A DNA stretch of 64,000 nt, from positions 170,460 to 234,459 of the forward strand of contig MU401494.1 of assembly GCA_022579005.1 (NCBI GenBank), written 5' to 3'. The position numbers and the translations under genes are program-made. Source of the DNA: Poronia punctata (Eukaryota > Ascomycota > Sordariomycetes > Xylariales > Xylariaceae). The notes under the pieces are model-generated. The model made no database searches and was not told the DNA's origin. It saw only the letters and a list, made by a program, of their open reading frames with translations. Positions 54,557 through 64,000 of the stretch are shown here, piece by piece. The stretch's first letter is position 1, and the number at the start of each line of letters is the position of its first letter.

Positions 54557-55135
54557 CTTTGTTTCTCTACGGAGGGTATATTGAACTTGGGAGAAAAAGC
54601 CCCAAGCTCAACTTACAATGCCTGGCAAGACCTGTCCCTCCGGCTTTCTTTCTCTGCGGAGAGTATATTGACCTTGGGAGAAATAACCCAAGCTCAACTT
54701 ACAATGCCCGCCAAGACTCGTCCCTCCCGCTCCCTCGACAACGACAACGACTTTAGGTGTTTTACCATGTGACTCTACAACAACTAGTCGTGTCCTCACC
54801 TCCCATCCGCTACCCGGAATGGGAAATAAAACATACCCCCTGACTGCTGGGGTTAGAACCACCTCGACAACACCGGCTTTGTTTCTCTACGGACAGTATA
54901 TTGACCTTGGGAGAAAAAACCCAAGCTCCACATACAATGCCCGGCAAGACTTGTCCCTCCGGCTTTCTTTCTCTACGGAGAGTATATTGACCTTGGGGTG
55001 CGAAAACCCAAGCTCTACTTACAATGCCCGGCAAGACTCGCCCCTCCGGCTTTCTTTCTCTACGGAGAGTATATTGACCTTGAGGTGCGAAAACCCAAGC
55101 TCTACTTACAATGCCCGGCAAGACTCGCCCCTCCG
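54557..55135. repeat. Five copies of an 86-87 bp repeat in two blocks
   Basis: Copies start at about 54557, 54643, 54875, 54961 and 55048 with GGCTTT(C/G)TTTCTCT. Each holds the hairpin arms CTTGGG/CCCAAG and ends in GCAAGAC...CCCTCC. The last two copies are 87 bp (29 codons) and keep one frame open (LSFSTESILTL, NPSSTYNARQDSPLR). Confidence 0.9.
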
Positions 55136-55542
55136 GCTGCCGCCACGATTCTATGGTGTTTCGCCGAACCTAGCCAATCTACACAAGATTGTCGTCCCTT
55201 CCCTTCCCCTCCACTACCCGGAGTGGGAAACAAAGTCTCTACAGTGACTTGACTTGACTTGACTTCTGGTGTTATATAACCTCGCTCAGAAGCCAACTAA
55301 CTTCCCCCTCGACCTTGGGGTGAGCGTTTCTTCACAATCCGAAAACGTCGTCCCGTAAACACCGCGGACTCCTTCCCGGATCCTACGCCTCTTGCCTTTT
55401 CCAGCATCCTGGACAAGCAACATGTTTCCTCCCAGCAGAACCAGCTGACCATGACCCGGCTTGCCTGCGTGCGGCAAAAAGAAATAAAGAGGGCTTCGGT
55501 GTCAAAAGGCGTGGTAGTATAGTCACGCGGGACTTGGACTTG

Positions 55543-55725
55543 GACTAGGAGAGGAGGCCGATTACAAAGTGCTATGCCACTCTCTTTCCCCTAGGTATGC
55601 CAGTCAATATACCTACTGGCCAATACCGCAGGACTAGGAATAGGAGAAGAGGCCGATTACAAAGTGCTATGCCACTCTCTTTCCCCTAGGTATGCCAGTC
55701 AATATACCTACTGGCCAATACCTCA
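55543..55725. repeat. Direct duplication of a 93-bp segment
   Basis: Two nearly identical copies (starts about 55543 and 55636) sharing CGATTACAAAGTGCTATGCC and TCTTTCCCCTAGGTATGCC. Each can form two overlapping alternative stems: TAGGTAT/ATACCTA or GCCAGT/ACTGGC. A related, diverged copy lies near 46056-46085. Confidence 0.85.
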
Positions 55726-55734
55726 AAAGATTCA

Positions 55735-56045
55735 GAGTCGGTCCCACATGACCAGGATGCACAATCCTGGTTGAACATATACGAGATGTACAACTTCTCG
55801 CAAGAATCGGAACCGAGAAGCCAGTCTGGCTTGGCTTGGCTTCCTGGGGTTTTATAACCACCTCAGAAAGCCAAATATGCCGCCAATACCTCAAAGGACT
55901 TGGGCTTCGGTCTCACATGACCAGGATGCACAAATCCTGTTCCTGGTCCTGGTCTCATCGACATTTCAAAGACCTACAACTCCCTGGCAACGATCGGAAG
56001 GGAGAAGCCAGCCTTGGCTTCCTGGGGCTTTTTATAACCATCTCA
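55735..56045. repeat. Tandem duplication, unit about 165-185 bp, with zinc-finger-like motif
   Basis: Both copies share CACATGACCAGGATGCACAA and later GGCTTCCTGGGG plus TTTATAACCA. The second copy reads CRQYLKGLGLRSHMTRMHKSC in one frame, a C2H2-like spacing. The first has a one-base indel at the same place. Confidence 0.75.
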
Positions 56046-56432
56046 GAAAATCCAAACCCAAACAGACAGGGATTTCAATGCGCACATTAAACACGAACCG
56101 CGCAGTATTGCCCGCGAAGAAAAAGGCCAGATGAATCTTGCTGCCGATGAACCGTCGTCTTGCCTTGGCTCTAAGGCGAAAAAACAACAACAAAGGAAGC
56201 GTGTGCATGCATAACCCAAACTCAACGTACACGCTTTTCCCCCAAACAATTTTCGCCGACATATACCTCTTGCTTTCTTCCCCAACCCAAAAAGCGACAG
56301 AATTATACCAGACTTTCAGACTTTTTATAACCCAAGTCTGAACTCTGAAGAAACATTTCAACCAGAAGGACCACACACACACACTCTTGACTTTGGCCAA
56401 ATTCCGTGCCATCTTTAAACCTCTCTCTCTGT

Positions 56433-56615
56433 GTGTGTGTTTTGCACAACAGCAAACACACATAATGGTCCAAATTCTGTTCCCATCGTCACAACAGCGA
56501 TGTGTTGATCACCTTCCTCTTTCTCTCTCTCTGTGTTTTGCACAACAGCCAGCACAACCGTAATGGTCCAAATTCTATTCCCATCGTCACAACAGCGATG
56601 TGTTGATCAACCTCC
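56433..56615. repeat. Two tandem copies of a 98-bp unit
   Basis: Shared TGTGTTTTGCACAACAGC, AATGGTCCAAATTCT and CACAACAGCGATGTGTTGAT, separated by CT-rich runs. This is the last clear unit of the repeat-rich locus. Confidence 0.85.
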
Positions 56616-56619
56616 CTCT

Positions 56620-57610
56620 CTCCCTCCCTCTCTCTCTCTCTCTTTCATTGAGACCAATGCAGTCACAGTACTTTCTGAACGTCCACACACACGACAAGAT
56701 CTCACCATACATCGACGCAATCAGAAAACGAATGTCGCAGCGCCAAAGTGATAATTGTTCGTTCGCTTTCGGGCCGGTGACTGGATTGATGCCATGCAGA
56801 TTCTGACCGTCCAAAAGGAACTTAAGGAAGTCATCACTATCGTGTGCTTGGATATATATAAAAACCCCATCGAGTTGGATGGATTACCTACTTAGGTTAC
56901 TTAATGATTGCATTGGATTGGATTAGATTGGATTGGGTGTTATGCAGCTCGAAGAAAAGCAAGGAGAGGTTGAAAAATGAAAATCAAAATGAAAATCATA
57001 TTTAAATAAATAATTTTGTTCCCTGCTCGTGAGATGACTAATACTAATATGACGATTTTGTTAAAGTTCCAAGGTATTTCCGAAGAGGTAATCCATGAAA
57101 AAACAATATGCGGTTGTTTAACCATAAGGGACTGTTGATGTATAAGCAGCTTCTAAGCGTGATCTGTACATGATATCCCTTCCCCTGTGATTAAATGTCT
57201 TGGAACTGATCCCATTGACCGGCCACCTGACGAGATACTCTTGACGTTGCTTTGTTGAACTATGTGTGCCTAGACATGTACAATCATTCCACGGTTACTT
57301 ATGTAGAACAAGACAAAGTCCAAATTTTGTAGATAAACCTTATATCCCAAGACTATTGCCTAATATACATTTTAGTCAAAACCAGTATTATCATTATCTT
57401 GCCATGACGGCCGCGACGCATCCATCTTCTGAGCCCCCCCGCTTTCTTTCTCGCCAGCCACCATCCACAATTTTGGGTATACTATTCTACAAAGACAAAC
57501 AGCAGCATGATACCCCCAAGTTGTATCACTCCAAATAAGCCGTATGCCAAACATCCACCCCGACAAGTTGGGAATGTCATGGCCGTCCCCCTTCGGGAGA
57601 TGCTCTAGGA
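56620..57610. other. Spacer between the repeat-rich locus and the opsin gene
   Basis: About 1 kb with no supported gene. It contains a (TTGGA)-like run near 56910-56935 and the 3' flank of the opsin gene. Confidence 0.5.
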
Positions 57611-58501
57611 TTAGGGTCCAGCACCGGGATGGCCAGCAGCCGTGCTACCGCTCATATTGCTGGGGAGAGTCCCATTTCCGTAATGCTTATCCCCTACCTC
57701 GTCGGGTTCGCGAATATGCCGGCCCAGTTGAGAGGGCGAGGTCTTTCGGAGACCCCAGAGAAGTAAGGCGATAAAAACTGGCTTGGACATGATGTCGAGG
57801 ACACCGTAGAAGATGGCTTCCGAGTCGGGATGGAGGACGTTGCCCCCTTCGCTCAAGCCCCACGCGATCGGGTACAAGAACCAGAGAAGCAGTAGCCACG
57901 AGCCGCATGCCATAAACGTCTTTTTGGGGTCGCCGCCTAACCTACTGGCACGGCGGCGTGCGACAACCAATAACTGGTAGGCAATGAAGAAGAGTGAGGC
58001 CATGCCGAAAGTCCAGAAACCCCACTTGAATCTTGTCTGTGTGAGGGCACCCAATAGCCCACACACAATCATAAAGACGTCGGCGAGAAGGGTGATGAGA
58101 ATAGTAGGGGTTGGGACACCGGCACAGAGAAGCAACAAGAGCAACAAGAGCGGTGTCGTCAAAGTCCAGTCTATGTAGCGGGCGTAAAAGACCTCTCTTG
58201 TCCCGGCCGCATGGACCCAGCGGCTTCTGGGTCGGATGAACTCGGCTTGGATCGGGACCTGACCCAGGTTTGATCCCATGGCAAAGTAGGCGACCGTCGC
58301 TATTGCAGTGGTGCCGGCAGCGATGTAATGAAACATACGATGCGTCTGCGGCTTCATAAAAGCCGTCCCCATGATGATGAGGGTAGTCGCACCCATGACG
58401 GAGCAGACCGTATAGTACCAGTCGGAGCCATGACGCGTGATCTGCAAATTGGCCTGTTGACCAACAACGCTGTTGGTCAATAGTGCCACGTTTCCCACCA
58501 T
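57611..58501 (-). CDS. Microbial-type (fungal) rhodopsin
   Basis: Seven-helix retinal protein, 296 aa from the first in-frame ATG (58501-58499). Helix C reads ARYIDWTLTTPLLLL with the proton-acceptor Asp (Asp111, equivalent to D85 of bacteriorhodopsin). Helix F has WFLYPIAW. Helix G has LDIMSKP with the retinal-binding Lys240 and counter-ion Asp236. A helix-D Asp (LLADVFMIV) is also kept. The proton-donor position (D96; Asp/Glu in pumping fungal opsins) is Leu122, inside a Leu run, so fast proton pumping is unlikely; a sensory or slow-cycling role is inferred. The N-terminus is uncertain: the frame stays open upstream to a C10 tract (58555-58564), so an upstream exon or homopolymer error could add residues. 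A carotenoid oxygenase lies divergently upstream. Confidence 0.93.
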   Translation of the reverse strand: MVGNVALLTNSVVGQQANLQITRHGSDWYYTVCSVMGATTLIIMGTAFMKPQTHRMFHYIAAGTTAIATVAYFAMGSNLGQVPIQAEFIRPRSRWVHAAGTREVFYARYIDWTLTTPLLLLLLLLCAGVPTPTILITLLADVFMIVCGLLGALTQTRFKWGFWTFGMASLFFIAYQLLVVARRRASRLGGDPKKTFMACGSWLLLLWFLYPIAWGLSEGGNVLHPDSEAIFYGVLDIMSKPVFIALLLWGLRKTSPSQLGRHIREPDEVGDKHYGNGTLPSNMSGSTAAGHPGAGP

Positions 58502-59897
58502 CGTAACGAAAGTAGATGAGACGGCAATCAATGCTGGGTGCTGTTTTGCAGACTGGGGGGGGGGAAATGGTCACGAATAACCAAGCCTTTTGGGGTTCAG
58601 GCGAGACTATCATGAGATGAAAGACTTTAAAGATTTTTATCCCCGGCTTTTGTGGGATTTCTAGTATTTGAAGGGACCCTCCTTGATTACTTTAAATTCG
58701 GTGTATGCACTTTGTCCGCGTCGGAATCTCGATGACTTCATATTGTACACATCGTCCAAGCCGACGGCGTCAACTATAATCGTACCGTAATGCGGGGCCG
58801 CCGCTAATGAGCATGATGGGCAGCAAGTCACAACATCTTCCAGGTCTGTAGTGAGCTCTGGTATTCTCGGCCGAATTTAAAATGGGCTACATGGGCATTT
58901 AGTATGTTTCAAGCGTAACCCATTGCTACCACATTTCTCGTTTTATGGAATCCCAACTTAGAGAACACTCAGCTTTACCAGAAGTAATATAATCTGTGTT
59001 CCTTCACTCTGATTAAGAGGTAGACGTCCCCTGAAAGGAGGCGTCATGGCAGCTGTCTGCCTTTTGGTCACAAAGTCGCAAAACGAGAACCTGCGAATTG
59101 GACACTGTTAATTTTACTTGGAATATCCAAAACAACTAACTCCCTACCAAACCTTGTCAACTCCAATCGAAGGAGCCTAGGATTGACGTTGTACCGGAGG
59201 TCTCTGTAATTGGTGGATGAGATTAGCCTTCGGGTGAGCTGAGGTAGTAAAGTTTATTCTGGGCTCGCGCTGATTCCAATATGATATCACCGGCTTTCGT
59301 TGGTTTCGCCCTCTCATTAGCTGTTCCAGCTGAGCCAGCTAGAGGCTATGAATTGGGACATAAGTGGAAATAAACCAAGTCTGACACAAATGTGACGGAC
59401 GTCGTTGTCCCATGCCGCACTAAGTGCTTGGTTCAAATAAGGTAACGGCGCGGACCGCCTTGTTACGTGCGCTTCGGGGCTGATGTCCCGGTATTGACAA
59501 GGGCAAACGTCAAAGTCCCCTCCAGTCTGGACTTATGACGGTCTAGTGGGGATGTTCAAGGGCTATGTCGTACCATTGCCTAGTCATCTAACCCGTAGAC
59601 TAGGCAGACGCTTGAAGCAATGGTCATCGCATGCCTGCAATGTGGCTGTAGTACGTCATGGTGTAGAGGAGCATACCCAACGATATTGTCACTTGGACCA
59701 TCGCGTAGGGGCCGGGGATCGAGTATTGATGCTTACGGCCAGCTTCGTGCTACGGGCCTGCTATCGCGAACCACCATGTAAACATACCTTGGATCAGAGA
59801 CGATCCGATGCTTTTTCTTGTGTCCCACGAATAGAACCCAGATACAAGACCCTAAGGCTTCGGGTCAGAATATCGACTGACAAACCGGCGGTCTCTC
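58502..59897. other. Divergent promoter region between opsin and carotenoid oxygenase
   Basis: 1.4 kb between the starts of two oppositely directed genes. No other supported gene. The reading frame 59546-59998 does not resemble any family and overlaps the first intron of the oxygenase. Shared light or carotenoid regulation is plausible but no element was identified. Confidence 0.5.
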
Positions 59898-61899
59898 ATG
59901 GTGATAGACAACACCGCCGCTATGGAAGGCCAACCCCAAACACATCCGTAGGTGGCTTCAGGTCCGGGCTAGAAAAAACGACGAGAATATCTGACTAAAC
60001 GCTTCAAGATATCTGTCTGGAAATTTCGCTCCCATAAGGCGTATTAAACCCTTAACGTGGTGTGCTCACACTGGGGAGATACCCAAAGAGCTGGCTGGTG
60101 GTCAATATGTCCGAAACGGAGGAAATCCGCTTTCGAATGACGGCCTCGGCAGGGATTTCCATTGGTTCGATGGCGATGGGATGCTGAGTGGTGTGTTTTT
60201 CCAGCGAAATAAGGCTAGAGAAACCGTACCATATTTCGTTAATCAGTACATACTCACGGACATTTTTCTCCACGCCAAAGACAATCACAACCTGCGGCGG
60301 CCTTTGCTTCCCAGCATCTCGACACTTGTTGGAGGGACCCTATTTGCAATTGTGTTTTCTGTTATCAGGGCCATATGTCTTGTTGCGCTCTCCAGGTTAC
60401 CCGGATCGCGTCGGGTGATCAACAAGATCAGTGTTGCGAATACTGGCATCATCTATCATGATGGTAGGGCCTTGGCAACATGCGAGAGTGGGCCGCCGAT
60501 GAGGGTTCAACTTCCGGGCCTAGAGACAGTCGGGTGGTACAATGGCCGGGTCGCGGAGAATGAACCACAAGGCGACCGGAGGACGGGGTTCGGCGGTGCA
60601 AGCGGCGGCTTGATAGGCTTCATGAAGGAATGGACAACAGGGCATCCACGAGTGGATCCATGTACAAAGGAACTCATCTCGATCCACGCAGTTTTTGTCA
60701 AGCCTTATGTGTTTTATTCCATCGTGCCCCCAGGCGACAGAAGCGTTGCTGAGACCGGAAGCCCACCGAAGGCGAGATTTGATGTTGCCGTGCCTGGCGT
60801 CCGTTCTCCCAAGATGATGCATGACTTTGGGGTGTCTGCATGCCACACCATCATCCTCGATCTCCCACTTTCGTTGGATCCTGTGCACTGCATCACAGGT
60901 GAGCCCGTAGTCGCCTTTAATCCGGCAGGACGTTCTCGGTACGGTGTCTTCCCACGGTATGAACCACACAAGATCCAGTGGTTCGAGACGAATCCTTGCG
61001 TCATATTTCATACGGCCAATTGTTGGGAGACCACTTCGACTGAAAAAGCGGCGACGGAGACGTCCGTTCATCTTCTCGCTTGTAGGATGACTTCGGCCTT
61101 GGTACTATACAGTGCCGGTGCTCTCGCGCAGCCAAAGCCGAGTGTGGTACAGTCGGAATATGTCGAGGAGGACCAATGCCGTCTCTACTACTACGAGTTT
61201 CCTCTCGTAGCGCATGGTTCAAATGAAAGACCGACTATCCGCAACCAGTGGGCATTGTCAGTGATTCCTTTAGAGTTCCCAACCTTGTCCCCAAGGCATG
61301 CCATGTCTGCCGCGAGGTATATCTATGGCTGCAGCACAGGTTCGGCTTCTTATTTCACGGCTGCGCTGGGGAAGGCAGCCAAAATGGACTGCATTGTCAA
61401 GATGGACGTAATGACGCTCATAGCCCAAGGCATGGCCCACCCCCCACAGCAGGTCAAGGGGTCTGTTGATACACGCACGGTTGAAGAGGTCATGAGGACA
61501 AAGGACAGGACTGATCCGATCAGGATTTTCCGGATGCCAACGGGCTGGTACGCACAAGAGCCGAGATTTGTAGAGCGAGCTGACGCGTCGTCGGAAGATG
61601 ATGGGTGGCTACTAACCTACGTATTTGATGAGTCCCAGCTCGATGAAGAGGGGAGGTGTCCAGAATGGTCAGTCAGTGAGCTTTGGGTGATTGAAGCCAA
61701 GGCAATGAAAGAGGTTGTCGCCAGAATACGCTTGCCACAACGCGTTCCTTACGGTCTCCATGGGACATGGTTTTCAGAGGAAGAAATCGCTGTACAAAGA
61801 GCGATTGAGAATGTACGACGCGAGACGGCTAAAGAGACGCTTGATACCACAAGCGTATTATCACGAATTAGGGCTATTGGCGAGAAGCTCGCAGGGTAA
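59898..61899 (+). CDS. Carotenoid cleavage oxygenase (RPE65/CCD family)
   Basis: Predicted exons 59898-59947 and 60009-61899 (646 aa). The 61-bp intron has a GTAGGT donor, branch-like CTAAAC and a TTCAAG acceptor. Exon 2 opens with YLSGNFAPIRR, then GEIPKELAGGQYVRNGGNP and HWFDGDGM, the usual N-terminal motifs, so the internal ATG at 60181 is not the start. All four iron-binding histidines are visible: GHPRVDP (about 229), MHDFG (288), IFHTANCWE (351) and LHGTWF (601). Members are Fe(II) dioxygenases that split carotenoids, apocarotenoids or stilbenes. Next to an opsin the likely product is retinal, as for CarX beside CarO in Fusarium, but a torulene- or stilbene-cleaving activity is not excluded. 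The short first exon is the least certain part. Confidence 0.92.
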
Positions 61900-62110
61900 A
61901 ATCAAGCGAGGGCCGGAACTTGGGTAATGATACCAACGGAAGCATAAAAGTAATAAAGTAATATACGCCAGATGTCATGTTTCTCTTGGTGAAGTGTGAG
62001 GCATATTTGAGCAGGAAAGCGCGTGAAGGCAACTTCCCTCAAGGCAAGAGGTCAGAGGTCTTTTCTTCTTAGATACCAAGCCTTTACTTGTATAAGACTA
62101 AAATGCGGGT
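61900..62110. other. 3' flank of the oxygenase gene
   Basis: Short spacer with no gene; the transition to AT-rich DNA is abrupt at about 62.1 kb. Confidence 0.4.
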
Positions 62111-62111
62111 T

Positions 62112-64000
62112 ATAGGTCACGGGGGGTAACTAAAAGCTTAGCAAAGGTTAAAAACTGCGCTAGTTTAGCTTAGCACTAATAACTTTAAAAGAGTTAAAAA
62201 ATACGCTACTTATATACTAGTAAATTATGCTAGCTAATTATAGCAGCTTATAATAAATACTATATACTTTAATACTTTTAAAAAAAATTTGTTATATTAA
62301 AAGATTTTAATTTTAAACTATTATATATATACTTAGTATATATAAACTAAATGTTGCTTTAAATATTTAATTAATTAACTATTATAAAAACGTTTAGTAT
62401 ATATAAAGTATATATAGTATATATAGCTACTAATTAACTTAAATTATATATATATATAGTATAATTTAATAGCTTTTTATAATATTAGCTATTTTAAACT
62501 ATAATCTTTTATAATAGCTTAATATTAAAGTAACTAAGTTGTTAAATAATATAAGTATAAATAAAAGCTATATATATATTAATAATATGCTAATTTTAGC
62601 TATAAGCTTATATTATATTAGTTATAATAGCTAGCTAAGCTTTAGTATAACTACTACTACTAGCTAACTTAGTAAAATTAAATAATAATAAAAAAAATAA
62701 TATAAAGCTTACGCTTTATATTAGCAACTAACTTTTAATAATAAATAATTTTAACTTTATAAGCATACTAAGCTTTAACCTTATATTTATTTAAATTTTT
62801 AAAGTATATATTTAGTAAATGCTAATAAGCTATATAAAAGATTATTTAAGTATTTAAATTTATTATAAGCTACTATAGCTTTAGTAAAATATTATTTTAT
62901 TATATAAAAAATTATTATTTTATATTACTATATTTTAATATATTTATAAATAAAATAGTATATTTTATTTAGCTAAAAAATAGTTTTATAGTAAATATTA
63001 AATATATAAATATAGCTTAAATTTATAAATTTATATAAAATAAAATATTTAAAATATAAAATATAAAATTTATATATATATATATAGTATATATTAATAT
63101 AGTTTAAGTTTAATATTTAATTTATAAGTTAGCTAAAGTTAATACTTTATATTTTAATATATTATAAGTTTATATTATTTTTTTATTTTAAGCTTATATA
63201 TAGTATAAGCTAACTATATATTAACTATATATAAAGTAAATATAAAAACATTAAATATAAGTGCTAGTACTAAAAATATAAATGTTTTAGTGTTAGCTAT
63301 TGCTAATACTTTTATAAAAACTTTATATACTATAAAACTAGCAAAATCTTATTATATAAAGTATTTAAATTATAAAAATAAAGTAGCAAGCTTTTTATAT
63401 ATATAATATTATTTGCAGCTATTTAAAATAATATTAAAAAATATAGTAAATATATGCTTTATATATACATTATATATGCTAACTTTAATTAAGTTTTATT
63501 TTGCTTTTAAAAAAGCTTAAAATATTTATGCTATAAAGTATATTATGCTAAATATATATAATAAAATATATTATAAAGTTAACTTTATTATATATAGTAA
63601 TAAGTTTAAAATAAGTTTTATATTTTGCTTTTGCTTTATATATGCTTTATATATGCTAATAAAATATAGCAACTTTAAATTAGTTATTTATATTAAACTA
63701 ATTTAAATAATTAGCACTTTGCTAAGTATTTATTAATAATTAAAGCTATTAATATTAAATATTTAAAAAGCATATATAAAATATATTTTATATAAAAGTA
63801 AAAGCAATATATATATATTAGCAATAAGTAAAAATATTAAAAGTATTGCTATAAGTTATTTTAAGCTTTGCTTTATTTATAGTTGCTTAAGCTAAGTATA
63901 TATAGTATATAATTACTTATAAAAACCTAGCAAAGTTATTTTATTTTTAATATATTTTGCTTAGCTTAATATATATATTTTATAAAATACTATATATATA
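62112..64000. mobile_element. AT-rich, probably RIP-degraded repeat (open at right edge)
   Basis: Nearly 1.9 kb of A/T with remaining C mostly after a purine (GC, AC) and very few CC or TC. Its left edge is a non-mutated segment (GGTCACGGGGGGTAAC next to TATA) that looks like the end of a transposon, but the other end lies outside the window. No reading frame survives. Confidence 0.6.

Larger units (their letters stand above)
43800..56620 (+). other. Spliced, hairpin-rich, tandem-duplicated locus of unknown product
   Basis: About 13 kb with no long reading frame and no recognisable protein. Plus-strand intron candidates with good donors and acceptors, most with branch sites: 43987-44244, 44337-44416, 44699-44825, 45412-45464, 45672-45739, 47964-48085, 48376-48440, 48624-48690, 49480-49546, 50286-50349, 51416-51505, 52478-52550, 53136-53208 and 53287-53358. 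Exonic parts contain short Cys-rich or acidic peptides (for example SCDQQYNICWSQPCGQM, GHCLCPNPI). A motif W-x2-KC-x2-(I/L)RPGFNA occurs near both 45.15 and 51.31 kb, and (P/A)FGxPPK(G/A) recurs. Local direct repeats and short inverted repeats are dense throughout. It could be a decayed multi-copy gene family, a fast-evolving lineage-specific gene, or a structured noncoding transcript. The borders are approximate. Confidence 0.55.

Noticed and set aside
43800..56620. CRISPR array
   Set aside because: Repeats differ in length and spacing, contain hairpins rather than uniform spacers, and the genome is eukaryotic.
43800..56620. Fungal ribosomal-peptide precursor with repeated cores
   Set aside because: Repeats exist, but there is no signal peptide with regularly spaced Kex2 sites, and the frames break between units.
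57942..58613. 223-aa minus-strand frame over the opsin
   Set aside because: Most of it is a shifted frame of the opsin. Only its first residues could belong to the real N-terminus, as noted.
59546..59998. 150-aa plus-strand frame before the oxygenase
   Set aside because: It does not resemble the N-terminus of CCD enzymes and is replaced by the short exon at 59898 plus an intron.
62112..64000. Centromere or mitochondrial insertion
   Set aside because: The AT bias alone would fit, but no mitochondrial gene is seen and the residual C context and sharp edge fit a mutated repeat better.

Overview
The window is nuclear DNA of a filamentous ascomycete. Genes carry short introns (about 50-130 bp) with GTAAGT-type donors, CTAAC-like branch sites and CAG/AAG acceptors. 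AT-rich islands look like repeat-induced point mutation (RIP), and the gene content is fungal: a very large multimodular NRPS, an EasF-type methyltransferase, a DHA2 drug/toxin pump, a microbial-type opsin with a carotenoid oxygenase, and XPB helicase. Pezizomycotina is secure; Sordariomycetes is my best guess only.

Layout. (1) 1-20.3 kb is one end of a secondary-metabolite cluster: an NRPS on the minus strand that runs off the left edge (A-T-C-A-T-E-C-A-T-E-C..., one open frame of at least 3,773 codons), then a three-exon EasF-like SAM methyltransferase and a three-exon MFS exporter on the plus strand. (2) 20.3-25.8 kb is gene-poor. It holds a 1.4-kb RIP-degraded DNA transposon with intact terminal inverted repeats and a TA target duplication, and an assembly gap next to G/C homopolymers where the same flank seems to be assembled twice. 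(3) 26-40 kb carries ordinary genes: a two-exon 781-aa orphan protein, a three-exon MARVEL protein, an adenylate/nucleoside-monophosphate-kinase-like gene, a two-exon Ser/Thr-rich surface protein, and the TFIIH helicase XPB. Long spacers separate some of them. (4) 43.4-57 kb is the strangest part. No normal gene can be read, but there are at least a dozen canonical plus-strand introns, many local tandem duplications (32 to about 180 bp), repeated Cys-rich or zinc-finger-like peptide fragments, and a dense family of short perfect or near-perfect hairpins. Copies of the hairpins differ by compensatory changes in the two arms. (5) 57.6-61.9 kb is a divergent pair: a retinal-binding opsin (minus) and a carotenoid cleavage oxygenase (plus), plausibly receptor and chromophore supply. 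(6) From 62.1 kb to the right edge is a second strongly AT-rich island.

How the parts fit. The NRPS, methyltransferase and exporter form a plausible peptide pathway: N-methylation of an amino acid or product, assembly of a peptide with at least one D-residue, and export. The product is unknown. Two protein-level oddities stand out: the second epimerase domain of the NRPS has lost its catalytic histidine motif, and the opsin lacks the proton-donor carboxylate while keeping the acceptor Asp and the Schiff-base Lys. The best candidate for something undescribed is the hairpin-rich, spliced, tandem-duplicated locus at 43.4-57 kb. No tRNA, rRNA or CRISPR array was recognised.
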